DNA of 55,008 bases from an uncultured Prevotellaceae bacterium (GTDB lineage Bacteria; Bacteroidota; Bacteroidia; Bacteroidales; Bacteroidaceae): positions 1 to 55,008 of the forward strand of contig CAMADY010000006.1 in assembly GCA_945831805.1 (NCBI GenBank). Reading direction: 5' to 3'. Within the stretch, counting starts at the first letter, position 1, and the number at the start of each line of letters is the position of its first letter. The notes under the pieces are model-generated. The model did not search any database, was not told the DNA's origin, and saw only the letters and a program-made list of their open reading frames with translations. Position numbers and translations under genes: made by a program. This document shows positions 1 to 7,579 of this stretch, in pieces.

Positions 1-2310
1 GTGCTGCTCGAAGCAGCGGTTGGCACTCTCGAAATAGAATGTGTTGTAACGGGTGCCGGTGAGGTTCTTGCCCCATAGCGTGATGCCTATATTGTTGAGT
101 TCCAGCGTGGCACGAGCATCGAGGAGGGCGTAGAAGTTCTGGTAGGCGTTGTTGCTCTCCGTCCAGTATATGCGACCGGCACCATGGCAGCCGGCACCGA
201 CGGTCAGCTTGCTGTTCTTCAGGAACCATGTGTAGGATGCGTCGGCGTTGAGAGTGTGCATCGGCACGAATGGAACGTAGTTGCCGGAGTAGTCGGCACC
301 CTTGTCGTCGGCGGATGTGTCGTAGTCGGTGAATGTGGCGCGGGTGAAGCCGTAGCCCATAAGGAAGTTCCAGTGTAGCGATGGTCTCCAGCGCAATGAC
401 AGTTCGCCGCCAAGGCTTCTGCTCTTGCCTGCATTGACCATCATGCGGCCTAATCCGGAAGGAGCAAAGCGTGCTATCTGCTGGTCGAAGATGCGGCTGT
501 AGAAGAGTGCTGCGTCGAGCTGCACCTTCGCCACCTTGAGATCGCCGTCGGAGAGATCGCCACCCATGTTGAAGTGACCTCCGAGCTCATAGTTCCAGGC
601 ATATTCCGGCTTGAAGACAACCTGGTCTGTCGTAGGAGTCTGGAACTGCGAGAGTGCAGCCGTCATGCCCGTCTTTGCTGCTTCCGGCAGCCTCTTGAGG
701 TCAGGTTTCATGATAGCCATCACTCCGCGCATCATATCCACACGCATGGCACCCTGAAGAAGGTCTGAGAACATCTGCAGGTTGTAGCCTCCGGAGCGCT
801 GTCCCTTGGCAATAGAGGCATAGATATTGCTCTTGTTATCAAAGGTATAGGTCATGGTGAACTTTGGCAATACGGTAAGGCTGTTGTTGCTCATCTTGCC
901 TTCGTATGGTATGTGCGACTCCATCTGCTGGTTGTGGAAACCGTAGTTGATGTCGGCAGGTGCGAAGTACGAAATCTTGCGGTATTCGTTGTCAAGACGC
1001 AGGCCGAGGGATGCCGACAGATGGTCGGTGAAGTGGTATGTTGACTGATGGAAGACGGCAGCGTCGAACTTTGGAGTGTCGTATGTGCCGTCCATGAGGA
1101 TGTTGTCCTTCAATATCTTTATCCTGCTGACAGGCGGCATGTTGGAGTTTATCTTACCCTCCAGCCATCGTAGTCCGTCATTGTAGAACACTACCGGTCC
1201 GGTGGTATGCAGGCTCTGGTACATGAGGTTGATGCCGGCGAGCCATTCCCATCGCCTGTTGCCGGTGCTCTTGAAGATCACCTCCTCGTTGATGCTGTTG
1301 ATGCGCTGGCGCTGTTCGAGGGTGTAGATGTCGTTGGCAATGAAGTCCTGATCGAGGAACATGCGGTCCTTCAGGAACTGGTATCCCGTCACGGCATTCA
1401 TCATCCAGCCGTCTGCCACGTACTCTATGTTGAGCGCTGCATTGGCAAGGTTGCGGTAGTAGCTGCTCTCGCGGTTGTTGGTGATTTGGGCGTTGGGTGT
1501 TGGGTGTTGGGTGTTGGGTGACGGGAGTTGGGTGGTGGTGCCTACGTAATAATACGGATAGGCGCCCTCGTCGCTGTAATCGTAGTTAAGGTTGAGGTCG
1601 AAGAGCAGGCGTTCCGATGGTCTGTAGAGTGCGCGTATCTTACCTCCGAGAGCCTGTATGCCGTCAACCTTCTTGTCGAGTGTGATGTTGCGGAAGAAAC
1701 CATCGCCGCCCTCGTAGTAACCACCGACGGAAACTGCGAACTTGTCGCTGAAGTGATGGTAGTGGGTGACGGAGCCCGAACGGTGGTTGTCGCGAGTGGC
1801 AAAGCCCAGCTTCACGTCCGTTCCCTCATAGTGAAACGGATTCTTGGTGTATATACGCACGATGCCGCCCATGGTGTTGCTGCCATAGAGCGTGCCCTGC
1901 GGACCGCGCAGGATGTCGATGCGCTGTATGTCGTTGAACTTGAAGTCGAAGGCAGACTTGTCGTTGTATGGGATGTCATCGACGTAGAGTCCCACGGCAG
2001 AGGTGTTCAGTCGGCTGCCAACGCCTCTGATGTAGATGGCACTCGTCAGTCGGCTGCCATAGTCTGGTATGAACATGTTGGGCACGATGGTGCTCGCCTT
2101 CTTCAGCGACGTGAGGTGATTGTCCTCCAGCTGTCGGCTGCTGATGGCGGTGGTGGAAGCGGGAAGCGTTCTGAGTTCTCCGTTATCCTTGATAGACTGT
2201 GCTACTACGACCTCTCCGAGGTGTGCTGTGCGTAATGTGTCGAAAGCCTCTTCTGCGTTTGAAACGATAGCGACTGCGAGGAGGCAAAGTGTTGTAATAA
2301 TTCTGCTCAT
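1..2310 (-). CDS. TonB-dependent outer-membrane receptor (3' end outside window)
   Basis: Reading the minus strand from the ATG at 2308-2310 gives 770 codons open to the window edge. A signal peptide ends near residue 19 (VSNAEE). A plug domain follows, with IYIRGVGSR, VGLYVDD and the strongly conserved DILRGPQGTLYGSNTMGGI, then a beta-barrel with alternating aromatic strands, including SIAKGQRSGGYN and YELGGHF. The last visible residues (FESANRCFEQH) are typical of the last barrel strands, so probably only a few dozen residues are missing. There is no carboxypeptidase-like N-terminal extension and no visible SusD neighbour, so this resembles an iron, cofactor or small-ligand receptor more than a SusC glycan importer. 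The ligand cannot be told from sequence. One loop (around residues 260-272) is coded by a 7-bp tandem repeat. Family assignment is firm; substrate unknown. Confidence 0.93.
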   Translation of the reverse strand, partial: MSRIITTLCLLAVAIVSNAEEAFDTLRTAHLGEVVVAQSIKDNGELRTLPASTTAISSRQLEDNHLTSLKKASTIVPNMFIPDYGSRLTSAIYIRGVGSRLNTSAVGLYVDDIPYNDKSAFDFKFNDIQRIDILRGPQGTLYGSNTMGGIVRIYTKNPFHYEGTDVKLGFATRDNHRSGSVTHYHHFSDKFAVSVGGYYEGGDGFFRNITLDKKVDGIQALGGKIRALYRPSERLLFDLNLNYDYSDEGAYPYYYVGTTTQLPSPNTQHPTPNAQITNNRESSYYRNLANAALNIEYVADGWMMNAVTGYQFLKDRMFLDQDFIANDIYTLEQRQRINSINEEVIFKSTGNRRWEWLAGINLMYQSLHTTGPVVFYNDGLRWLEGKINSNMPPVSRIKILKDNILMDGTYDTPKFDAAVFHQSTYHFTDHLSASLGLRLDNEYRKISYFAPADINYGFHNQQMESHIPYEGKMSNNSLTVLPKFTMTYTFDNKSNIYASIAKGQRSGGYNLQMFSDLLQGAMRVDMMRGVMAIMKPDLKRLPEAAKTGMTAALSQFQTPTTDQVVFKPEYAWNYELGGHFNMGGDLSDGDLKVAKVQLDAALFYSRIFDQQIARFAPSGLGRMMVNAGKSRSLGGELSLRWRPSLHWNFLMGYGFTRATFTDYDTSADDKGADYSGNYVPFVPMHTLNADASYTWFLKNSKLTVGAGCHGAGRIYWTESNNAYQNFYALLDARATLELNNIGITLWGKNLTGTRYNTFYFESANRCFEQH
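1492..1533. repeat. Heptanucleotide tandem repeat inside the TonB receptor gene
   Basis: Four perfect GTTGGGT units (plus-strand sense) run from 1492 to 1519. They are followed by a degenerate unit and one more perfect unit to 1533. The unit is not a multiple of three, so each gain or loss of one unit would shift the receptor frame. The coded stretch is a Pro/Thr/Asn/Gln-rich segment, probably an extracellular loop. Confidence 0.85.
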
Positions 2311-2335
2311 TATCTTTATCTGTAAAATTCGAGTG

Positions 2336-2367
2336 CAAAGTTACATACATTTCGCGACCTGTGCAAT
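2336..2367 (-). promoter_or_regulatory. Probable promoter of the TonB receptor
   Basis: On the minus strand a -7 box TAACTTTG (plus 2336-2343) lies 20 bp downstream of ATTG (2364-2367), one base off the Bacteroidetes -33 box TTTG. It sits about 25 bp before the receptor start. Confidence 0.55.
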
Positions 2368-2471
2368 CCCTATTTATTATGAAATGTCGTGTATTTTTCT
2401 TGTAATTATTATGTATTCAAGATATATTTGGTATTTTTTCCTGCAAATCCATCATCCTTACATAAAGCAAT

Positions 2472-2507
2472 AACGGCAGTAACCTTACGTAGGGTTGCTG
2501 CCGTTTT
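2472..2507. terminator. Hairpin between TonB receptor and EnvC-like gene
   Basis: A 13-bp stem with one G-T pair (2472-2484 with 2493-2505) and an 8-base loop. TTTT follows on the plus strand; on the minus strand only a weak T-rich stretch follows. It lies downstream of the minus-strand EnvC-like gene and probably separates that operon from the receptor promoter. Confidence 0.6.
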
Positions 2508-2511
2508 CGCT

Positions 2512-2547
2512 TTCGTCTTCGTCTTCGTCTTCGTCTTCGTTTTCGTT
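2512..2547. repeat. 6-bp tandem repeat at the EnvC-like stop codon
   Basis: Six TTCGTC/TTCGTT units lie end to end from 2512 to 2547 and run into the minus-strand stop codon at 2546-2548. It lies between the stop codon and the hairpin at 2472-2507. Confidence 0.8.
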
Positions 2548-4177
2548 ATCTCGCTATCCATTGCTCCGGATTAAGCTTGGCGCGCTCCTTGCGAAGCTGG
2601 AACTGCAGGATGTTGTCACGTCCTACGGTGCCGAGAGTCTGTCCCTTTGACACCTTCTGACCGCGTGCCACGCTGACGCTCTTGAGGTTGCAATATACTG
2701 AGATGTATGCACCGTGGCGCACAAGCACGCCCATAGAACCGCCGATGTTGAATACGGCACTGACCTCTCCGTCGTAGATAGCGCGAGCACTGGCTCCCGC
2801 AGAACCAAGGATGTTGATGCCTTTATTGTCGAGAACGACACCAGGAAGTCCCGGTACGCCATGCTGTCCGTAGTGGCTGACGATGCGACCACCAGCAATA
2901 GGCGACGGCATACGGCCTTTGTTTGCCTCGAAACCTCCGGTGACGATGCGGTCGGCACTGGAGAGCATCACGGCATCGTCGTTCTGTTTCTTTGCCTCTG
3001 CCACGTCGCGCTCCGCACGGGCATTGTCAATCTCTGCCTTGCGCTCTGCTGCTATACGCGCTGCCTCTGCCTCACGCGCCATCTGCTTGGCACGTTCACG
3101 TGCAGCCTTGTCGCGTGCTGCGGCACGAGCCTCTGCCTTTGCCTTCTCCTCTGCTGCCTTTGCCTCTGCTATGCGGCGTGCGTTCTCACGGGCACGAGCC
3201 TCTGCCTCCGCCTTCTTGCGTGCCAGTTCCTCTGCCTTACGCTTTGCTGCAGCAGCGAGTTCTGCCTTGCGCTTTGCCTCTGCCTCCGCACGAAGACGGG
3301 CGCGTTCCACCTCTTCCGCAACGAGTTTGTCGATCTGAGCGTTGAGGGCTGCGTCCTTCTTCTTATGGTCGTCGATGACCGCCTGTATGGTCTTCTGCTG
3401 ATGCTGCAGTGAAGCCACGATCTTCTGCTGCTCATCCTTCTGTGCCGTCAGTGCCTGCTTCTCCTTATGACCCTTATAGAGAAGGTTGCTCTTCTCGCCG
3501 CGTACGCTGTGAAGCTGGCTGCGCTTCGTGTTCACCTGCTCCTGCTTCTCTTTTACGGCGATGCCCTGTGTGCGCTGGAATGCCGCATACTGTCGCATGA
3601 AACGCATGCGGCGGTAAATCTCCGAGAAGTTCTTTGCCGAGAAGATGAACATCAGCTGGTTCTGTATTCCCTGATGGCGAGCCATGTATCGCATGGACTT
3701 TATGTAGCTCTTCTTGCGTTCGTTGAGCTGCGAGTTAAGGTGTTCGAGTTGCGAGTTGAGAAGCCCGATATTGTTGTCGATGCGGTGCAGGTCGGTGTTT
3801 ATGGAGTCGATGGTCTGCTGGCGGCGTGTTATGTCGCTGTTGATACGCTCCAGGCCTTTCAGCTTCTGCAGCACCTGAGCCTTGTTAGCCTTCAGAGCCT
3901 GCTCCTGCTTGCGGATATTCTGCTTGATCTTTGCCTGCTCGTTCTTAAGACCCTTGATGGAGGCATTGGTAGGTTCCGCAGCCTTCTTGGTGGTCTTACT
4001 GGTAGTCTTCGTAGCAGTACGTTTCGCTTTCGTCTTCGAAGCAGTACGTTTCGCTTTCGTCTTCGAAGCAGTAGCCACAGGCTTCTTCGTCGCAGACTTC
4101 TTCTTCGTCTGCGCGTCAGTGGTGCTTATAATAATAAATAAGGAGAGGAGTAGTATGAATAGTTTTCTTGTCATCAT
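2546..4177 (-). CDS. EnvC-like murein hydrolase activator (degenerate LytM/M23 domain)
   Basis: A signal peptide (MMTRKLFILLLSLFIIIS...DAQ) is followed by a Lys/Thr-rich linker, a long coiled coil (about residues 70-290), an Ala/Glu/Lys/Arg-rich helix (about 290-415) and a C-terminal M23/LytM fold. The M23 zinc ligands are replaced: the usual HxGxD becomes NKGIN, the central His of Y.HL becomes YCNL, and the last HxH-type motif becomes LQFQL. This is the pattern of EnvC/NlpD-type activators, which switch on cell-wall amidases at division rather than cutting peptidoglycan themselves. It is the last gene of the dut-TPR-DUF4292 row, with a 40-bp gap from DUF4292. I chose the ATG at 4175-4177; an in-frame ATG at 4186 would add three residues. 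Activator role is inferred from domain layout and lost ligands. Confidence 0.88.
   Translation of the reverse strand: MMTRKLFILLLSLFIIISTTDAQTKKKSATKKPVATASKTKAKRTASKTKAKRTATKTTSKTTKKAAEPTNASIKGLKNEQAKIKQNIRKQEQALKANKAQVLQKLKGLERINSDITRRQQTIDSINTDLHRIDNNIGLLNSQLEHLNSQLNERKKSYIKSMRYMARHQGIQNQLMFIFSAKNFSEIYRRMRFMRQYAAFQRTQGIAVKEKQEQVNTKRSQLHSVRGEKSNLLYKGHKEKQALTAQKDEQQKIVASLQHQQKTIQAVIDDHKKKDAALNAQIDKLVAEEVERARLRAEAEAKRKAELAAAAKRKAEELARKKAEAEARARENARRIAEAKAAEEKAKAEARAAARDKAARERAKQMAREAEAARIAAERKAEIDNARAERDVAEAKKQNDDAVMLSSADRIVTGGFEANKGRMPSPIAGGRIVSHYGQHGVPGLPGVVLDNKGINILGSAGASARAIYDGEVSAVFNIGGSMGVLVRHGAYISVYCNLKSVSVARGQKVSKGQTLGTVGRDNILQFQLRKERAKLNPEQWIAR
4014..4067. repeat. 27-bp in-frame duplication in EnvC-like linker
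   Basis: Two identical 27-bp units (4014-4040, 4041-4067) code for a repeated nine-residue Lys/Arg/Thr-rich unit (KAKRTASKT type) just after the signal peptide. The unit keeps frame, so copy number changes only the linker length. Confidence 0.85.
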
Positions 4178-4217
4178 ATTTTCCAATTCAACCGGAACTT
4201 GTGAATGTTGAATTTTC

Positions 4218-5078
4218 TTACAGACTCATAATCTTCGAGAAAGCCTCCTCGGCACTGATCATCCTGTACTTGTCGCTGATGTCGGTGCGTGGCTCCCAGT
4301 TCTTGTCGTCTGATATGCCGCTGAGCTTCAGCGTAAGGCTCACCTTGGCGTTGTTGGCTGCCTTGGTGTTGAACGACAGTTTCTCTACTGAAGGGAAGCG
4401 CTTTGAGCCCATTGGTACGAAGGAAGAGTACTCGAAGGCGAGGCTCGACTGGTTGCTGGTGCCCTGACCGTAGTTCACGGATGCCTTGGTTATCTGTGCC
4501 TTGCTGACATCTGTGAGCCATGAGAATACGAACTTGTCGCTCTTGTAGTCGATGCTGCGCTCCGTCTGCTGCGCCATGTCAGCAGTAAACTGCGAGTAGT
4601 CGCTGTCGGAGAGCTGCTTCCTGCCCGGCAGGCAGAGCTCGTTCCAGAAGTATGCCTGCAGTGTGTAGAAGTCGATGCCGTTGTTCTTCAGGAAGTCAAT
4701 GTCGCCGTATGATGCCTTGACGTACTCCTTATGCATGCGGTCCATGATGAGGACGTAGTCGGGAGTGAACTCCAGACGGCCCACCTCCATCAGTCCGAAC
4801 GGTACGAGTGTGATGCGGATGCACTCGTTGCGGCGCATGTTCAGCTTGCCGTCAACGCTGACATCCCTGCCCATGGCGTCAATGGTGAAGTTTATCTTGG
4901 ACACTATATTCTGCGCATAGACAGCCTGATCGCCTACCTTGCGGATGTAGTCGAGCGACTTATTCTGCTTCTGCTCCTGCTGAGGAGTAGAAGAAATCTT
5001 TGTTGTCTGTGCGTTCTTTGTGGTGCTGCACGATGCGAAAAGTGCAGCGATAGTCATTATGCAAAGTATTTTCTTCAT
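4218..5078 (-). CDS. DUF4292 family lipoprotein
   Basis: 286 residues. The N-terminus MKKILCIMTIAALFASC carries a lipobox-like FASC, so Cys17 should be lipidated and the protein anchored in the envelope. The body (SVDGKLNMRRNE, LVPFGLMEVGRLEF, VLIMDRMHKEYVKA) matches DUF4292, a Bacteroidetes family that I recall as resembling LolA/LolB-type lipoprotein carriers; that resemblance is from memory and not tested. It lies between the TPR gene and the EnvC-like gene on the same strand. This order (dut, TPR, DUF4292, EnvC) recurs in Bacteroidales, which points to a role in outer-envelope assembly. An 8-bp tandem repeat fills the gap from the TPR stop to about 20 bp before this start, so spacing within the operon could vary. 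Confidence 0.88.
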   Translation of the reverse strand: MKKILCIMTIAALFASCSTTKNAQTTKISSTPQQEQKQNKSLDYIRKVGDQAVYAQNIVSKINFTIDAMGRDVSVDGKLNMRRNECIRITLVPFGLMEVGRLEFTPDYVLIMDRMHKEYVKASYGDIDFLKNNGIDFYTLQAYFWNELCLPGRKQLSDSDYSQFTADMAQQTERSIDYKSDKFVFSWLTDVSKAQITKASVNYGQGTSNQSSLAFEYSSFVPMGSKRFPSVEKLSFNTKAANNAKVSLTLKLSGISDDKNWEPRTDISDKYRMISAEEAFSKIMSL

Positions 5079-5098
5079 TGTTGTGGGTGTTTTTTTTC

Positions 5099-5226
5099 GA
5101 TGATTCGATGACTCGGTGATTCGATGACTCGGTGACTCGATGACTCGGTGATTCGATGACTCGGTGATTCGGTGACTCGGTGACTCGATGACTCGGTGAT
5201 TCGATGACTCGGTGATTCGGTGATTA
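5099..5226. repeat. 8-bp tandem repeat, 16 units, between TPR and DUF4292 genes
   Basis: Sixteen contiguous octamers of the form GRTGAYTC cover 5099-5226. Only two positions of the unit vary. The array begins exactly at the TAA stop of the TPR gene (minus strand) and ends about 20 bp before the DUF4292 start, so it fills nearly the whole gap inside the operon. Confidence 0.93.
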
Positions 5227-6951
5227 TAGTTTTCTTTTCAGTTTCTTTCTTAATGTCGCTTCGTCCTCAACACCGAGTTTGAGAGCTTTCTCCCACATCT
5301 TCACTGCCTCTTCCGTACGTTTCAGCTGCATGTAGATGTCACCGGCATGCTCATAGATGTCGCCCGACATGTCGAGAGTGTCGGTATCATGCTTCATTGC
5401 CTGCTCTATATAGATGCATGCCTCCTCGTAGCGCTGCTGCTGGTAGAGTATCCATGCGTATGTGTCGAGGTACGTTGCGCTGTTCGGCTCGGCGGTAATG
5501 GCGCGGTAGCTCATCTGCTCTGCCTTCTTCAGTTCCTTCTTCTCTAACGACAGGAAGTATGCGTAGTTGTTGAGGCACACCACTTTGTCGGGGTTATATA
5601 CGAGGCAGCTGTCGTATGCCGTGTATGCCTCCTTCAGCTTATGCTGGTTCTGGTAGATGTCGCCGAGCATCTGGTAGATGTCCGCCGCCACGTTCTTGTC
5701 GGTGTCGGGTGTAAGTCTGCCGGCACCCTTGCGCAAGGATTCCACGGCATCGTCCTGAAGATTGTTGAGATATTGCGCCACACCGAGGTAATAGTACAGC
5801 ATCGGTTCGTCGGTAACATACTCCACCGCCTTCTTGCATTCTGCAACAACCTTCATGTCGATGGTGTCACGCCACAGTATCTGTATCAGCTGAAGGCGTG
5901 CGCTGGTGTATTCCGGTGTTATCTCCAGCACCTTTTCCCAACCGGCACGTATGGAGTCCTGCGGAGCCTTCTTCAGCGTCATGTATGCCACCTTCATCTC
6001 TGCCACCTCCGATGTCTTCTGCGGAAGCGACAGTACCTTGTTGAATATCTGCATCACGCGCAGTGAGTCGCCGCCTTTCTCCTCGCTATCCTTCACCCAC
6101 TCACGTATCATCGCCACGCGGGTGTTAGGTTCCGTACGCGGATTTATCAGTATGTCCTGCAGCAGGCTGTCAGCCTTTGAAGTGTTGCCCTGCATGCGGT
6201 AGTAGTCCATCAGCGACATCTGCCCCTGAGCATTGTCCGGTTCCTCCTTCAATACGCCGAGGAAAGTCTTGAGGGCATCATCCTTCTTGCCGTTGCTGAG
6301 GAGCCAGTTGCCCATCATCACCTGGAGGTTCATGTCGTTGGGATGCGCATCGACGAGGCTCTTCAGTTCCTTGTATGCACCGTTCTCATCACCCATATAC
6401 GAGTAAGCTTGCATCTTCGAGAGCGTTATCTCCTCCGACTGTCCCTCCTGCAGCTCAAGACGGTTGAGGGCAGAGAGTACGTTGTCGTAGTCATGCTGAT
6501 GGTTGTAGATGCGTATCAGCAGTTCCAGATAATCCGTACGCTCCGGGTGCTGCTTCACAAGCTGTTCATAAACCTTCGTGGCATCCGCTATCTTGTCCTG
6601 GCCGAGATAGGCGTTTGCCAGACGTTCCGCAAACTCTATGTTCTCTGGTTCCAGCTCCCTGGCACGCTGCAGGAATTCTGTGCTTACGCTATCCTGCTTC
6701 AGTGCCTGATAGAAAGCCGCCACGGCATAGTTTGCCTCTGCAGCATCCGGCTTCAGCTCCAGACACTTCATGAACAGTTCCATGGCGAGTGGGTAGTTGC
6801 CTTTATCCTGCTGCCTGACCGCCTCGATATACATGTAGCGGTACAGCATGTCGTTGTCCTTGCTCTGCGTATTCCGGGCAACAACATCTGCGTCAGCACC
6901 GAACGATGCCAACGAAACAATGCAGCATATTATGATTAAAAGACTCTTCAT
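5224..6951 (-). CDS. Tetratricopeptide-repeat envelope protein
   Basis: 575 residues. A signal peptide (MKSLLIIICCIVSLASFGAD) is followed by TPR units along nearly the whole length: G-Y/L-A-P spaced helix pairs such as GNYPLAMELFMKCLELKP, AEANYAVAAFYQAL and EEACIYIEQAMKHD. At least ten units can be recognised. TPR solenoids bind partner proteins; the export signal puts this one in the periplasm or at the outer membrane. It sits between dut and the DUF4292 lipoprotein on the same strand, with the EnvC-like factor further on, so a scaffold for an envelope complex is plausible but inferred. Its stop codon is part of the last unit of an 8-bp tandem array. Confidence 0.88.
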   Translation of the reverse strand: MKSLLIIICCIVSLASFGADADVVARNTQSKDNDMLYRYMYIEAVRQQDKGNYPLAMELFMKCLELKPDAAEANYAVAAFYQALKQDSVSTEFLQRARELEPENIEFAERLANAYLGQDKIADATKVYEQLVKQHPERTDYLELLIRIYNHQHDYDNVLSALNRLELQEGQSEEITLSKMQAYSYMGDENGAYKELKSLVDAHPNDMNLQVMMGNWLLSNGKKDDALKTFLGVLKEEPDNAQGQMSLMDYYRMQGNTSKADSLLQDILINPRTEPNTRVAMIREWVKDSEEKGGDSLRVMQIFNKVLSLPQKTSEVAEMKVAYMTLKKAPQDSIRAGWEKVLEITPEYTSARLQLIQILWRDTIDMKVVAECKKAVEYVTDEPMLYYYLGVAQYLNNLQDDAVESLRKGAGRLTPDTDKNVAADIYQMLGDIYQNQHKLKEAYTAYDSCLVYNPDKVVCLNNYAYFLSLEKKELKKAEQMSYRAITAEPNSATYLDTYAWILYQQQRYEEACIYIEQAMKHDTDTLDMSGDIYEHAGDIYMQLKRTEEAVKMWEKALKLGVEDEATLRKKLKRKL

Positions 6952-6976
6952 CCTGTTTTTCCGTATTTCAAAAAGT

Positions 6977-7007
6977 CCCCCCCCTCCGGGGGGGATTCAG
7001 GGGGGGG
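6977..7007. repeat. G/C homopolymer hairpin between dut and TPR gene
   Basis: Eight C (6977-6984), TCC, seven G (6988-6994), ATTCA and eight G (7000-7007). On the minus (coding) strand this gives two C tracts and a G tract that fold into a GC-only hairpin followed by ACTTTTTG. It starts two bases after the dut stop. It could act as an attenuator in the operon or be a length-variable homopolymer. Confidence 0.75.
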
Positions 7008-7008
7008 C

Positions 7009-7446
7009 TCACTTCACTCCCGTGTGTCCGTAGCCCCCTGCACCGCGCTCTGTCTCGTCGAGCTCTGTTACGATTTCGAAGTCAGCCTGCTCGTGCTTTG
7101 CAATGACCATCTGGGCGATACGCTCGCCTGGGTTGACCACGAAGTCCGTGTCAGAGAGGTTTACGAGCACCACTCCTATCTCGCCACGGTAGTCCGCATC
7201 GATGGTTCCCGGTGTGTTCAGTACGGTGATGCCATGCTTCAGTGCCAGTCCGCTGCGTGGACGCACCTGTGCCTCGTAGCCCTCCGGCAGTGCCATGAAG
7301 AGACCTGTTGGTACAAGGCGACGCTGGAGTGGCTTCAGAGTGAATGCCTCCTCGATGTTTGCGCGGAGATCCATGCCGGCACTCTGTGGTGTGGCGTATG
7401 CTGGAAGGGGCTGATTACCCTTGTTTATGATTCTTACTTTTACCAT
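7009..7446 (-). CDS. dut: Deoxyuridine 5'-triphosphate nucleotidohydrolase (dUTPase)
   Basis: 145 residues, the normal length of trimeric dUTPases. All five family motifs are visible in order: [24 protein letters not shown] (uracil pocket and catalytic Asp), GERIAQMV, and the C-terminal arm [10 protein letters not shown] that closes over the nucleotide. The enzyme turns dUTP into dUMP and pyrophosphate, keeping uracil out of DNA and feeding thymidylate synthesis. It is the first gene of the minus-strand row dut-TPR-DUF4292-EnvC and has a near-consensus promoter 43 bp upstream. A GC-tract hairpin directly after its stop may lower read-through to the envelope genes. Confidence 0.97.
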   Translation of the reverse strand: MVKVRIINKGNQPLPAYATPQSAGMDLRANIEEAFTLKPLQRRLVPTGLFMALPEGYEAQVRPRSGLALKHGITVLNTPGTIDADYRGEIGVVLVNLSDTDFVVNPGERIAQMVIAKHEQADFEIVTELDETERGAGGYGHTGVK

Positions 7447-7488
7447 GTTGATATTCTTTTGTTTGATAGCATTTATGCTTCAAGTGTG

Positions 7489-7520
7489 CAAAATTACTAA
7501 ATTATTCTGACAATACCAAA
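7489..7520 (-). promoter_or_regulatory. Promoter of the dut operon
   Basis: On the minus strand TTTG (plus 7517-7520), 20 bp, then TAATTTTG (7489-7496): an exact match to the Bacteroidetes -33/-7 consensus TTTG-N19-21-TAnnTTTG. Confidence 0.8.
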
Positions 7521-7579
7521 TTATTATATAATTTTTAAGATAAGTAACCACTATACAACAAAACCTCAAACCGCCAACT

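Noticed and set aside
1528..2235. Plus-strand open frame of 235 codons at the left end
   Set aside because: It is antisense to the plug and early barrel region of the TonB receptor, whose motifs are unmistakable.
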